From positions 1 through 64,000 of the forward strand of contig NZ_BMLV01000003.1 of assembly GCF_014645495.1 (NCBI RefSeq): a stretch of 64,000 nt of DNA, given 5' to 3'. Both the position numbers and the translations under genes were made by a program. A model generated the notes under the pieces. The model did no database searches, was not told where the DNA came from, and saw nothing but the letters and a program-made list of their open reading frames with translations. Source of the DNA: Cloacibacterium rupense. Its GTDB lineage: Bacteria > Bacteroidota > Bacteroidia > Flavobacteriales > Weeksellaceae. Positions 1 to 9,110 of this stretch are shown here, piece after piece (the stretch's first letter is position 1; every line of letters begins with the position of its first letter).

Positions 1-292
1 TTTTAAAAGATTTTTGATCAATAATTTCGCTTAAATTAACACTCTTATTTAAAGAATAAATATTTACAGAATTATAAAAACTATAATAATTATTAGCTTT
101 TAATTTTTCTTCTAATTTTGGATGATATTCTATTGCTTTCAATCTAATATAAACCTCTTTTGTTTCTCTATCAACAAAAATTAAACTATCCTTATCTGTT
201 TTACATTCTTGGCATTCTTTTAAATTTTTATGACAAGAAATGAATGTGAATAAAATTAAACTGAATAAAATTAATTTCTTTGAATTTTCCAT
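1..292 (-). CDS. Lipoprotein, 3' end outside window
   Basis: The reading frame opens at ATG 292 and runs off the left edge, giving about 97 residues. The N-terminus is a lipoprotein signal: a short basic start (MENSKK), a hydrophobic stretch and a lipobox ending FISC, with the lipidated Cys at residue 20. The mature part begins with two CxxC-like cysteines (KECQEC) and is otherwise lysine-rich and polar. The start lies inside the last codons of the upstream hydrolase gene (22-bp overlap), so the two are probably translated together. A periplasm-facing lipoprotein overlapping a putative cell-wall-active enzyme would fit an immunity protein, but that is inference from position only. I recognise no family. 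Confidence 0.7.
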   Translation of the reverse strand, partial: MENSKKLILFSLILFTFISCHKNLKECQECKTDKDSLIFVDRETKEVYIRLKAIEYHPKLEEKLKANNYYSFYNSVNIYSLNKSVNLSEIIDQKSFK

Positions 293-1533
293 AATGATGA
301 TATTGTTTTTGTTAATGACTGTTTATTGTGGTTTAGATAAAAATTCACGTAAGTCCAACTAGATTGATTTTTAAAACCTTCTTCAATATCAGATAACTTA
401 CCATGTGATGTACTTTCTCCATGTTGATCAACAATTCTATATGTAGGATTACAAGGTTGAGTATTATCTATTATTAAGGTTTGTACGTGAAAATCATCTG
501 AATAAGTAGTATAATAAATATGAAATCCTAATTTTTCAGAGATACCTTTTTTAATAAAATTTAATAGTAAACCTTTATTTATACTTAAAGCATCATATGT
601 TAAATCATCTTCAATCTTTTGGATATTAGCATATATTGGTTTAAGAAGTTCATTATCTTTATAAATAACATAATTATGGATATAGCCTTTTTTGCGTATA
701 TTTTCAGCTCTATATGTTCCAGATTGCAAACTCTCCAAATTTATTACTGCTGCTTTATCATCATCATATGTATAAAAATCCTTTGCATTGTTTAATAAAG
801 AACCAATATATCTATCCGTTGCAAAGACACAGTAATTTCTCGAATGTCTGTATTCACCCGCATTAGGTTTTGAATTAATCTTAGAAGATACTAGTTTTAT
901 CATATCATTTAACCGATTCAAATCTTCCTTCAAAAATACATCTTTTTCTACCACTTTTATATTAAATTTTCCACAGATGCCTTTTCTTTTAGATGTTTTT
1001 CCAAGACCGTCATCGTCATCAGATGCAAAAACAGAAATAGTAAATTTAGTTCCTCTCGCCAATGCCTTTGCATCAATTTCCAAGACAAATTCATCTCCAT
1101 ATTCTGCATCTTTTAAATCGTATTTACTTTCTCCTTCTTCGTAATCTGTATTATCACTATCAATAAAGTTTAGTTTTGCAGAAGCGTTGGAACTTTTAAA
1201 CTCCAAAACCCCATCACCATCTTGTGGTCCAATTGGATCATATCCCATTTTTACCAATAATGGGATTCTTGCTATAGAGTTTTTTGCAATTACAATATTT
1301 GCAACTGGGTACTTTCTCGATTGTTCATCATAATCATTTCCTAAACTTAAATATTCCAATTTTGATGCTTGGCAATCATTCAATGAAACAATAGAGTTTT
1401 TTGCTTTTTCATCACCATTCGTTTTTACAACAGGTAAAAAATCATATTTACTTCCTATTATTCCTCTCAATCTCTTTGCCTTTTCAATGGACTGCTGTCT
1501 TAAGGTATTTATAGTTGGGTTATAATTAAACAT
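271..1533 (-). CDS. Putative papain-like cysteine hydrolase, effector-like
   Basis: 420 aa, not assigned to a named family. I chose ATG 1533, not the frame extension to 1572, because those extra codons lie in a terminator hairpin. The N-terminal half (about residues 65-200) is beta-rich, with an acidic DDDD run, and resembles an Ig-like or carrier domain. The C-terminal half carries a plausible papain/NlpC-type triad: Cys235 in a NYCVFATD context, His349 in FHVQTLIID, and Asp369 or His371 in YRIVDQHGE. Order and spacing (Cys, then His about 115 residues on, then a polar residue about 20 further) suit a circularly ordinary NlpC/papain fold but are not proof. It has no signal peptide. It follows the 1242-aa gene after a hairpin and overlaps a lipoprotein gene. 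A toxin/immunity reading is inference. Confidence 0.6.
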   Translation of the reverse strand: MFNYNPTINTLRQQSIEKAKRLRGIIGSKYDFLPVVKTNGDEKAKNSIVSLNDCQASKLEYLSLGNDYDEQSRKYPVANIVIAKNSIARIPLLVKMGYDPIGPQDGDGVLEFKSSNASAKLNFIDSDNTDYEEGESKYDLKDAEYGDEFVLEIDAKALARGTKFTISVFASDDDDGLGKTSKRKGICGKFNIKVVEKDVFLKEDLNRLNDMIKLVSSKINSKPNAGEYRHSRNYCVFATDRYIGSLLNNAKDFYTYDDDKAAVINLESLQSGTYRAENIRKKGYIHNYVIYKDNELLKPIYANIQKIEDDLTYDALSINKGLLLNFIKKGISEKLGFHIYYTTYSDDFHVQTLIIDNTQPCNPTYRIVDQHGESTSHGKLSDIEEGFKNQSSWTYVNFYLNHNKQSLTKTISSLWKIQRN

Positions 1534-1559
1534 AATTTTATATTTTTTTATATTTTTAA

Positions 1560-1587
1560 AATTCCTCCTCAAAACAGAGGAGGAATT
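1560..1587 (-). terminator. Hairpin between the 1242-aa gene and the hydrolase gene
   Basis: Perfect 11-bp inverted repeat (AATTCCTCCTC / GAGGAGGAATT) with a 6-nt loop, starting 12 bp after the stop of the 1242-aa gene. The minus-strand tract after the stem is short (TTTT after the shared bases), and the plus-strand side has seven T, so it could work both ways. Its position rules out translation starting at 1572 for the next gene. Confidence 0.7.
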
Positions 1588-1598
1588 AATTTTTTTGG

Positions 1599-4500
1599 TT
1601 ATACTTTTATTGTTTCGTTATACACATTTGTAACCGTCTTCGGCAAAGTAGTTGCTAAGTCGCTTCCTGCCATTTTAGCATCTTCTAGTAATACAAAAGG
1701 ACATTCAAACACCAATTCTTCTGGGTTTTCACAGTTTGCTACATCTGTTTCCGGGAAGATTGGTAAAGCATCCGTAACTTCTAAACCTGCAGATTTTGCC
1801 TGTAAAATGGTAAGAGAGGTAGGGATGGTAGTAATCCAATATTTACCTTGTGGTTTGCCAGTAGGCTCTCTAAGTTCATCTGCTATAGAAAGGAACATAG
1901 GATCTCCAATTACCGGTACTTCGCCACCGTTCCAGATTTTGCCGGTTGCCATATAGAAATTTACAGCATCTTCAAAACCTGGCTTTACCGTAACTACTAC
2001 TCTTGCCATACCTGCTTGTAAGAAATTTCTAAACAATGGATCTAGCTCTTCTGATAAGTACATTTCTTTCCAATGCTTATTTTCTGCCCAGTAATATGGA
2101 TAGAAGGTATAATCCATCACATTCCACTCAAAGGCTTGTTCTAAGAATTTGGCAAGTGAGGTGTAAGCATCTAAATTCTCGTCTATGGTTACGCTAAAGC
2201 TTTCCATCGTCTGGTTATCATCCGTAGAAAGAGCTTTGCCAATGCCATTATAGTCTTGCAGTAAATAAGCAATGCAATTATGTTTTAAGATATTAGATTC
2301 CATCTCACGGTAGAATGTGCTTACTTTATCTTTATTCTTTTCTTCTTCCGCTTTAGATGTGGCGTCTGCATCTGCCTGTGCTTGTTTAAAATCTGCGTAC
2401 TGCTTATCATATTCTTCAATAATGGCGTTGAAGCTATTCCTTTTCCAATTGTTATAATATTCATCACTTCGTTCACAATTTACAACCACCTTTATATTAT
2501 AATTGGTAATATTATGTCCTCTTACTTTAAACTCTTGAATTCCACTTACATTTAAATTAAATACAGATTGCTCAAAACTGATATTACCATATTCAGATTT
2601 ACCAATCAAATCTCCTTTCAAATTTGAACAAAACACCTCAGAATAACGAGCTCCATCCCATCCTCCACCTCTATTTCTAGAAGATGTACAGCTAAAAATT
2701 GCGCTTTTTCCTATGTAATTCTCTGGTATTGTAATATTGGTAATATCCGGTCCAAAATCATCATTTGTCTGTGGAACACCTGTTGCACCATGTGTTATTT
2801 GATTTATAAATGGTAAAAGAGACGCTATTTTCACTTTATAATAATCTGCCCAATACTGTATGGTAGCTTCTTCTGCTGTTGCATCTTTCATTTGCTTAAG
2901 TCCTGTAGCTTTTCTTGGGTCTATAGGTGCAGTAAGTAGTGTTTTAACAGACTTAGTAGCCAGTCTGTGCAAACGTGCAGGCTCAGGAATCATAAACTCA
3001 AACATGGTACGTTTCCCATAATTAAGAATTTGATTTTTCACTTTTTTATCTACCCATCTGTAAACTCCTGTAATGTGCTGCGGTACTGTATCACTGCCAA
3101 TTTTACCTCGGTTATCAAATTCATGTACATTGTTCAACTGAACATCGTGTACAATTTTCTGAATTCTTTCTTCAGAAATTTTTGTAACCACACGTTCAAG
3201 CGCACGTTCAGTAATCTCTTGTGCTTTTATGGTAGCTTGTCTTGAGCTTTCTCTTTGTGCACTACTGTTAGCGTAGCTTCCACCAATTTCGAATTTCCAA
3301 GTTGCTCCATTTGCACTGAATGATGTATGAGCTTCAATATTTTGTTGTCTGTCTAGTTCTCTCGCTATTTCACTCTGCATTTCTGCACGGTTTACTTTGG
3401 TAGTATCCGTCATTTTTTCTACTTCCTGAGACTTAGTAGTTGTAGTAGTTGTTTCGGTAAGTGTTCTTTCATAGATAGACTTATGGCGAAGCTCACTTGC
3501 CATTACATTTTCTATATTAGAAACTTCACCTGGCACATAGGCATGTACGCTCTGTACTACTTTTAGATAATCTGCCACTCCTAATCTTTTAATTCCAAAA
3601 TTCTTTGGGTTAAATGCTTTTTTACCTGTGTTGCCTTGTGGTAATACTAATTTTGCAAAATAATAGTCTGCTGTAGGATTGTTTAATTTAAAAGTAAGAG
3701 TACCTTCTCTATTATTTTTGAAATAAAATTTTGCGGTAAATTCTGTAAAATCGTATAATTCTGAAATCGTAAACTGATCATTAAAAATATTATTAATCAA
3801 TAGTTTTACTCCATCTACAGAAAATTCAGTAGGGGTATAGGTAAGAATATTTCCAGATGAATCTTTTACTTCACACTCTACGGCATCTAACTCCCAAGAA
3901 GTATCTGGCATTTCTAAAACCAAATCGAAATCATACAAATATCTAAAATCTACTACATTCCATCTCATATTAACTTTCGGAGTTAAAACGGCAGAAAGAG
4001 GATTCTGAGCAGTAGCATTTTGAATTCGAACAGAGGCCCCACCAATATTAGCATATTCTTCTTTTTCCACCTCTGTAGTTGTAACAATTTTTGTAGCAAA
4101 TTCAGAGTTTTGACTATCAATCATTTTAACTAATTCTTCTCGAGTAAAAACTCCGTCAACAGGAAGAATTCTTTCGTCTGGTGATGCTTCGTTATTGAAA
4201 AATTGAATATTTTGACTCGAAGGTTCTCCATTATAACTTCCTACAAACTCTCTATTCAGAACATCTGACATTGTTTCAAATGACTTTTGAGAAAGTTTTT
4301 CTTTGAGATAATTCGTATCAAAAGCAGAATAACTAAACTGAAAATTTGGCAAAGTAGGATAAGGAACTGCATCTAAAAGTGCTTGTTTTTCTTCTGGTGT
4401 CTGTTCTGAAGTGAAAGAATTTCTCACAAGATCCAACTGAGCTTCATAATCATCCTTCAATGGCTTAATACTTGTCTGGTAATCTTCTTGAGCAGTATTT

Positions 4501-5327
4501 AGTGCAATGCTATAATCTCTCTGGTAATTTTTAGAAATAAGATTAATCTCCGTCTTCAAAGAATCTATTCTTAATTTTTCTGAAATTGCCAACGCTAATT
4601 CTTGATTTTTTTTAGCATAATTAGCTAGCTTTTTCTCTGCTGCTACAGAAAGTTTAGTAAAATTAGGGTCTTCTGCAATATAAGAAGTAGAAATTAAACT
4701 TTCATTTACAGTAAATACATTAGGGGCATCTTCTGCATCTACACCATCATCTATTATAGTATCTACAAATAATCTTCCTGGCAAAACTACCTTCGCATCT
4801 CTAAGTGATGAATGATCTTCATTATTTTGGTGTAAAGAAAAATGAATAGCTTTTATAATTTGCAAAATAGCCTCTTTTACATAAAAATCTTTTTGAGTTA
4901 GAACCTGATAAATCAAATTGTCCCATAATTTTGCATAATTAGCAGGAAAAGTATTGCTTTCGGGTAAATAATTCCCAATATTTTCTAATTCATTTTTTGC
5001 AATTTTCTCGGCAGCAGGAAAAAAATCTGAAAAATCTGCAACTACTTCACTTTTTGTTTTATAAAAGTAGTTGCTATTTTGAGAATCAATTACTGAAATT
5101 TGATTTTCCAAAGCGGAAATTTTTGATCCATTTGAACTATCCCAAATTCCTACTGGAATAACTTCTTCAAAAAGAATGGCTAAATCTTTTGGGAGATGTA
5201 CAAACCCGAGATTTTTCTCTGGATGCATTTCTGTAAGCTGTGGATTTCTAAGGCTTACAAATCTAAATAATGTTTGTGATGCATTATTTTTACTGTTATT
5301 GTTGTTCATATTTTGTTCTGGTAACAT
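1599..5327 (-). CDS. Large 1242-aa protein of unknown function in fibre island
   Basis: I do not recognise a named domain. It has no signal peptide. Residues about 215-310 are charged and helix/coiled-coil-prone. Residues about 430-580 look beta-rich. Residues about 625-740 are Thr-, Glu- and Gln-rich (TTTTTK, then long charged helices), again coiled-coil-like. A block around residues 750-790, containing YRWVDKK, NYGKRTMFEF and MIPEPARLH, reads as the most conserved-looking part. A second long charged helix lies near residues 970-1020, and the C-terminal 200 residues are globular. Size, alternating coiled coils and position beside fibre genes suggest a structural or adhesion/delivery protein, which is inference. 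It has its own leader holding a hairpin element shared with the fibre cluster, and ends at a hairpin. ATG 5327 is used; an ATG six codons in is an alternative. Confidence 0.75.
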   Translation of the reverse strand: MLPEQNMNNNNSKNNASQTLFRFVSLRNPQLTEMHPEKNLGFVHLPKDLAILFEEVIPVGIWDSSNGSKISALENQISVIDSQNSNYFYKTKSEVVADFSDFFPAAEKIAKNELENIGNYLPESNTFPANYAKLWDNLIYQVLTQKDFYVKEAILQIIKAIHFSLHQNNEDHSSLRDAKVVLPGRLFVDTIIDDGVDAEDAPNVFTVNESLISTSYIAEDPNFTKLSVAAEKKLANYAKKNQELALAISEKLRIDSLKTEINLISKNYQRDYSIALNTAQEDYQTSIKPLKDDYEAQLDLVRNSFTSEQTPEEKQALLDAVPYPTLPNFQFSYSAFDTNYLKEKLSQKSFETMSDVLNREFVGSYNGEPSSQNIQFFNNEASPDERILPVDGVFTREELVKMIDSQNSEFATKIVTTTEVEKEEYANIGGASVRIQNATAQNPLSAVLTPKVNMRWNVVDFRYLYDFDLVLEMPDTSWELDAVECEVKDSSGNILTYTPTEFSVDGVKLLINNIFNDQFTISELYDFTEFTAKFYFKNNREGTLTFKLNNPTADYYFAKLVLPQGNTGKKAFNPKNFGIKRLGVADYLKVVQSVHAYVPGEVSNIENVMASELRHKSIYERTLTETTTTTTKSQEVEKMTDTTKVNRAEMQSEIARELDRQQNIEAHTSFSANGATWKFEIGGSYANSSAQRESSRQATIKAQEITERALERVVTKISEERIQKIVHDVQLNNVHEFDNRGKIGSDTVPQHITGVYRWVDKKVKNQILNYGKRTMFEFMIPEPARLHRLATKSVKTLLTAPIDPRKATGLKQMKDATAEEATIQYWADYYKVKIASLLPFINQITHGATGVPQTNDDFGPDITNITIPENYIGKSAIFSCTSSRNRGGGWDGARYSEVFCSNLKGDLIGKSEYGNISFEQSVFNLNVSGIQEFKVRGHNITNYNIKVVVNCERSDEYYNNWKRNSFNAIIEEYDKQYADFKQAQADADATSKAEEEKNKDKVSTFYREMESNILKHNCIAYLLQDYNGIGKALSTDDNQTMESFSVTIDENLDAYTSLAKFLEQAFEWNVMDYTFYPYYWAENKHWKEMYLSEELDPLFRNFLQAGMARVVVTVKPGFEDAVNFYMATGKIWNGGEVPVIGDPMFLSIADELREPTGKPQGKYWITTIPTSLTILQAKSAGLEVTDALPIFPETDVANCENPEELVFECPFVLLEDAKMAGSDLATTLPKTVTNVYNETIKV

Positions 5328-5380
5328 TTTTATATTTTTTTAAATTGTTAATAATTTGATTTTTTGAGATGTACTCTTTG

Positions 5381-5394
5381 TATTTGCGCAAATA
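5381..5394. promoter_or_regulatory. 14-bp perfect palindrome in 1242-aa gene leader
   Basis: TATTTGCGCAAATA is self-complementary and is flanked by ACTCTT and AAGAGT arms with a 2-nt bulge, making a long hairpin in the transcript or an operator in DNA. It lies 54-67 bp before the ATG of the 1242-aa gene. The fibre-cluster leader has a palindrome (9407-9424) in the equivalent place. Confidence 0.4.
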
Positions 5395-5418
5395 AGAGTG
5401 TTGTTTTTTAGTTTTTAA

Positions 5419-5459
5419 GCATAATACATGCTGTTCAATAATTTTAAGTTATTGATTTT
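5419..5459 (-). promoter_or_regulatory. Shared leader element, copy B
   Basis: About 30 of 42 aligned positions match copy A at 9438-9479. On the minus strand it is a perfect 7-bp hairpin (TCAATAA / TTATTGA, loop CTTAAAA), followed by ACAGCA and a second small dyad (AGCAT / ATGCT). The stem bases differ from copy A while pairing is kept. It lies between the 169-aa gene and the 1242-aa gene. Whether it acts as RNA leader or DNA site cannot be told from two copies. Confidence 0.45.
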
Positions 5460-5498
5460 CAATTAATTTACTTTTAAATTTTAATTAAAAGCCAACCA

Positions 5499-6008
5499 TT
5501 AAGAAAGTTGGTTTAGACTTGACTTGAAGTCTATATCCTGCAATAGCTCATTTAGATATGCAGATAATAATTGTAAAAAACCTACCTTATTATTTTTCAA
5601 CAACCAAAGAAGATATTTATGGCTATTCACAAAAAGTGGTGACATTTTTGGTGTTCCATCTTCGTTCAATAAAGGCTCTTCTGTTTCTGAATCTGCTACA
5701 GGAACTTCTATTCTTTGAAAATTTTCATCTCTTAAAGATGAAGTTTCAATTTCTGAAATCATCCATTCTGGAGTAGGGAGATTAGATGGGATTATATTAC
5801 CTTCTGAATCTTTAAGTATCTGACTGTACCAAATATATGTTCTTGGTAAATTAAGGTCTATACTTATTTTATTGATCTGGATATATCTATCTAAATCTTG
5901 TGATAATAAAGGATGTTTATCTATTTTTATTTCTCCTAAATCTAATTTTGTAGAATTGATAGAATCTAATAATCCTTGTATTGCCGTTGGTATTTGTAAA
6001 TTTTTCAT
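5499..6008 (-). CDS. Hypothetical protein, 169 aa, downstream of fibre genes
   Basis: Unrecognised soluble protein without signal peptide or membrane segment. The first 50 residues are helical and Leu/Ile-rich. The middle (residues 85-135) is acidic and proline-containing. The C-terminal 45 residues form a hydrophobic amphipathic helix pair (LLWLLKNNKVGFLQLLSAYLNELL). It follows fibre 2 by only 2 bp, so it is almost certainly in the same operon. In phages and tailocins a small gene directly after a tail fibre is often a fibre assembly chaperone; the size and position fit, but I see no chaperone motif, so that stays a guess. A weak inverted repeat (CCAAC/GTTGG) covers the stop codon. Confidence 0.65.
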   Translation of the reverse strand: MKNLQIPTAIQGLLDSINSTKLDLGEIKIDKHPLLSQDLDRYIQINKISIDLNLPRTYIWYSQILKDSEGNIIPSNLPTPEWMISEIETSSLRDENFQRIEVPVADSETEEPLLNEDGTPKMSPLFVNSHKYLLWLLKNNKVGFLQLLSAYLNELLQDIDFKSSLNQLS

Positions 6009-6010
6009 AA

Positions 6011-7702
6011 TTAAAAAGATTGATAAGTTGATGGAAATTGTATTTTGAAATTTTGTCCTATGGCTGTTCCATATCCGCCATCAGAAGAATAGAAATTAGC
6101 ATAAAATCTAATGGTATCTCCAATATCATAATTCTGAACCATTGAAGAAACCAATACAACTCCATTAGGAGCTAGCTGGATTATAGTTGTAATACCATCT
6201 TTATTAAAAAAAATACATTTAACAACTACTGTCTGATTTCTTGTTTGATTATGATCTTTATTAGTAACTGAATTAATAAATCTATGACCATAATCTCCCC
6301 CTACACCTAAAAATGCTTGTGGAGAGTATCCATTAGTTATACCAAAATCTCCATTTGAAAACCCACAATTAAATGAAGCATTCGTATATGAACCAACTAA
6401 ATACATTTCAAAATTAAATTCATATAAAAAACCATTCTGAAAATTAAACAGTGCATTAGATTTTACTGATTTTTCTAGTGTTGTTTTTCCCGCTTGTTGT
6501 AGATTAATGTGGTAAATTTCTGAGCTTGTTACATAATCGGATGAGTTAGTATATTTATCTACAACACTGAAAGATATAGGATTAAAGTTTGATAGATTAA
6601 AGTTTTCTTCTACAAAAAATTCTGGACTTGTTAAATTTGTCAAGCCTGTAAATGATGTAATGTATATTTTATAATATCCCTTAGCTTTACCAAAAAAGTT
6701 AATTCCTAGGACTAAGATTTGAAAATTTGTTGAAAAAGTCTGAATCGATGAAGCATTTATTAATGTTTCTTCTGGAATTACACTAACTCCATTTTCATCT
6801 TTTACTCTAACTAATCTTACAACTGATGCTCCTGTATTAATATATAAGTTTAAACCAATTACTGATACATACTGAGTATAATTATGTGAACTATTAATAT
6901 TGTTCGGACTTATTAAATCAATTCTAGGCTGTCCTGTACTATAAGTCTCTCCTGTTTTTCTTTGTGCTAATCTCCAAACATCTTTCTCTGCATCTGTCAT
7001 AGAAGTAACTGCATCTGTGATTAGAGTTTTACTATCAGCAACAGCATCTAATCCGTTTGTATTCTGAACTCTTATCTTTCTAAAATTAGTTACATCTGTA
7101 TTCTTATTAGGTAAACCTGCTAAAGTGTGAGGATTTCCCAAAGTATTTACAGTCAACGCTGCATTCATCGTATGGTTTCTAGCAGTTGTATTGCTTAAAT
7201 CAGCATTAAAAAAATTCTTTCCTAAATCTCCTACTGGTAATCTTGCAGAGCCGCCATTTCCGTTTTCTCCTATTACATAAGGATAAGATACAGGATTGCT
7301 GGTAATCGTTGGTTTATCCAATTTTGTATTATCTGCATTTACTCTTGCTGTAGTTTCATTTTGTATAGCTTGTAATATGGCAGCTTCTGCTGTTTCATCA
7401 TTACTTATCCAATCCGCTATTTCCTTTAATGTATCATAAGTTTCAGGTACATTATTTTTTAGATTATTAATTGCATTAGCTATTTTTGCATCTACTTGTT
7501 CTTTTGTATTTACTGTTCCTTCTATATTTTCTGTTTCAGTATTTATATCTACCGTCGCTAAATTAGGAGGAATTCCCTCTATTTTTTCTTTGGGAATATT
7601 CTCTTCCTTATGCCAATAAGAGTCTTGCCATTCCCAGAAATCTTCTTGTTTGGGCTTGTCTCCGTTTTCGAAGACTTTTTTTAGTTCTTGTTTTGATTTC
7701 AT
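6011..7702 (-). CDS. Tail-fibre-like protein 2
   Basis: 563 aa. The N-terminal 23 residues (MKSKQELKKVFENGDKPKQ then EDFW) are identical to fibre 1, and similarity continues to about residue 135 through a helical segment with PETYDTLKEIADWISND, a pattern typical of phage tail or head fibre N-terminal regions in Bacteroidota. After LDKPT the two proteins diverge completely. Residues about 150-250 are Asn/Thr-rich, and the C-terminal 330 residues are beta-rich with aromatic residues and no S74 chaperone motif, a plausible receptor-binding domain. No signal peptide. It sits between fibre 1 (27 bp upstream) and the 169-aa gene (2 bp downstream). Fibre identity rests on this architecture rather than on a database match. 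Confidence 0.7.
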   Translation of the reverse strand: MKSKQELKKVFENGDKPKQEDFWEWQDSYWHKEENIPKEKIEGIPPNLATVDINTETENIEGTVNTKEQVDAKIANAINNLKNNVPETYDTLKEIADWISNDETAEAAILQAIQNETTARVNADNTKLDKPTITSNPVSYPYVIGENGNGGSARLPVGDLGKNFFNADLSNTTARNHTMNAALTVNTLGNPHTLAGLPNKNTDVTNFRKIRVQNTNGLDAVADSKTLITDAVTSMTDAEKDVWRLAQRKTGETYSTGQPRIDLISPNNINSSHNYTQYVSVIGLNLYINTGASVVRLVRVKDENGVSVIPEETLINASSIQTFSTNFQILVLGINFFGKAKGYYKIYITSFTGLTNLTSPEFFVEENFNLSNFNPISFSVVDKYTNSSDYVTSSEIYHINLQQAGKTTLEKSVKSNALFNFQNGFLYEFNFEMYLVGSYTNASFNCGFSNGDFGITNGYSPQAFLGVGGDYGHRFINSVTNKDHNQTRNQTVVVKCIFFNKDGITTIIQLAPNGVVLVSSMVQNYDIGDTIRFYANFYSSDGGYGTAIGQNFKIQFPSTYQSF

Positions 7703-7729
7703 AAACGATTGTGTTTGATAATTAAAATA

Positions 7730-9079
7730 TTAGTAAAGAGCATTCCAATTAGTTCCATCAAACCCATAATGTTTGCTGTCTGAGGTATTAAAGAACAAGT
7801 CACCTGAGTTGGGTACACTAGGAAAAATTGTTCCTTTAGAAGCATTAATTTCTAATGCCTTTTTATCTTCCCAGCCAAAAGTTCCATCTGGTTTTGCTAC
7901 AATATTTTTTGTATAAGTACTATCTGCATTAGGCATATATCCAGCTCCAATAATGAATTTACCATTGAATTTCACCCATCTTTCAAAAAAGTCACCAGTA
8001 ATTAATCCTAAATCCCAAGTATTCATACCATGAGGTGAAGGTGCAGTGTCCCAAAAAGAATTTGGATTAGTTGTATAACCTATCCCAGTAGATGTATTCA
8101 CTATATTATGAATACATAATTTATTATTAACACTCTGATTTGCTACTTGAGAAGTACTTTGCCCCCCTGCACCAGAACCAATAAAAATGTTATTATTACC
8201 TGTTCTTAAACTTATGCCAGAACCATATCCAATACCTATGTTATTAGAACCTGCCTCTATCCTACTTAATGCGCCATTACCAACACCAACATTTCTACTC
8301 CCTGAAGTAACATTATGAACAGATGATGTACCAATAGCTACATTATGTTTTGCAGTAATTTCTTTATTTATTGTATTCGTAGAAGGGTCATACCCTCCAG
8401 AACCTCCACCTGCTATTATAGTGTTTCCAATACCAGTTGTTAATGTTTTATTAGCTTCATTTCCTATTAATACATTATAATAACCAGTTGTTAAACCACC
8501 TCCAGAATTATACCCAAATATAAAATTATTTTGCCCTATATTATTTGTAGGCTCAGTGCCCATAAATAAAGAACTTAAATCTTCTTTTGGTACAATAGGT
8601 GTATTTTTAATTTTTAAAGGTTCTTGCGAAACATTATAGTTATTTTCATACTTTAATTGTCCATCAACAAAAATTTTATTCGTATCATCCCAAAGCCCAT
8701 AATAATTATTAGTCATTGTAGGTTTGTCCAATTTTGTATTGATTAATTGGAGCAATGCAGCTTCAGCGTTGCTGTCGTTGGCTATATAATCTGCAATTTC
8801 TTTTAGGGTATCATAAGTTTCGGGGGCATTTGCTTTTAAAGCGTCAATTGCAGAATTTATTTTTGCGTTTACCTGTTGTTTTGTGTCTACATTTCCTAAT
8901 GTTTCTGTTCCGTTGTTTGTTTTATCAACCGTAGCCAAATTAGACTTTAACAATGATAATTCTTCCAAGGTAACAGGTTCATCTCTGTGGAAGTAGGATT
9001 CTATTAAATCCCAGAAGTCTTCTTGTTTGGGTTTGTCTCCGTTTTCGAAGACCTTTTTTAGTTCTTGTTTTGATTTCAT
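7730..9079 (-). CDS. Tail-fibre-like protein 1 with Asn-Ile-Gly beta repeats
   Basis: 449 aa. Residues 1-120 match fibre 2, including the PETYDTLKEIADYIAND helix. Residues about 180-305 carry repeats of the type NNxxIGxxA (NVLIGNEA, NVAIGTSS, NVGVGNGA, NIGIGYGS, NIFIGSGA), like the YadA-head-type beta-roll repeats seen in Bacteroidota phage fibres and surface proteins. Residues about 340-405 look like a separate domain, and the last 40 residues (SGDLFFNTSDSKHYGFDGTNWNAL) resemble the short tip repeat found at the end of many fibre proteins. No signal peptide. The pairing of two proteins with a common base and different tips suggests alternative host-binding specificities. Confidence 0.75.
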   Translation of the reverse strand: MKSKQELKKVFENGDKPKQEDFWDLIESYFHRDEPVTLEELSLLKSNLATVDKTNNGTETLGNVDTKQQVNAKINSAIDALKANAPETYDTLKEIADYIANDSNAEAALLQLINTKLDKPTMTNNYYGLWDDTNKIFVDGQLKYENNYNVSQEPLKIKNTPIVPKEDLSSLFMGTEPTNNIGQNNFIFGYNSGGGLTTGYYNVLIGNEANKTLTTGIGNTIIAGGGSGGYDPSTNTINKEITAKHNVAIGTSSVHNVTSGSRNVGVGNGALSRIEAGSNNIGIGYGSGISLRTGNNNIFIGSGAGGQSTSQVANQSVNNKLCIHNIVNTSTGIGYTTNPNSFWDTAPSPHGMNTWDLGLITGDFFERWVKFNGKFIIGAGYMPNADSTYTKNIVAKPDGTFGWEDKKALEINASKGTIFPSVPNSGDLFFNTSDSKHYGFDGTNWNALY

Positions 9080-9110
9080 TTTTTTTGTTTTTAAGTGTTG
9101 ATTCTGTTTT

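Noticed and set aside
1534-1572. Longer N-terminus of the 420-aa hydrolase
   Set aside because: The extra codons lie in the terminator hairpin of the gene before it.
2967-3245. 92-codon plus-strand frame inside the 1242-aa gene
   Set aside because: Composition (Cys/Asn/Phe-rich) and lack of start context mark it as a shadow of the opposite-strand gene; the same holds for similar frames in the T9SS protein, hemL and M1 peptidase genes.
6011-9079. Diversity-generating retroelement acting on the fibre genes
   Set aside because: No reverse transcriptase, template repeat or adenine-biased variable repeat is visible in the window.
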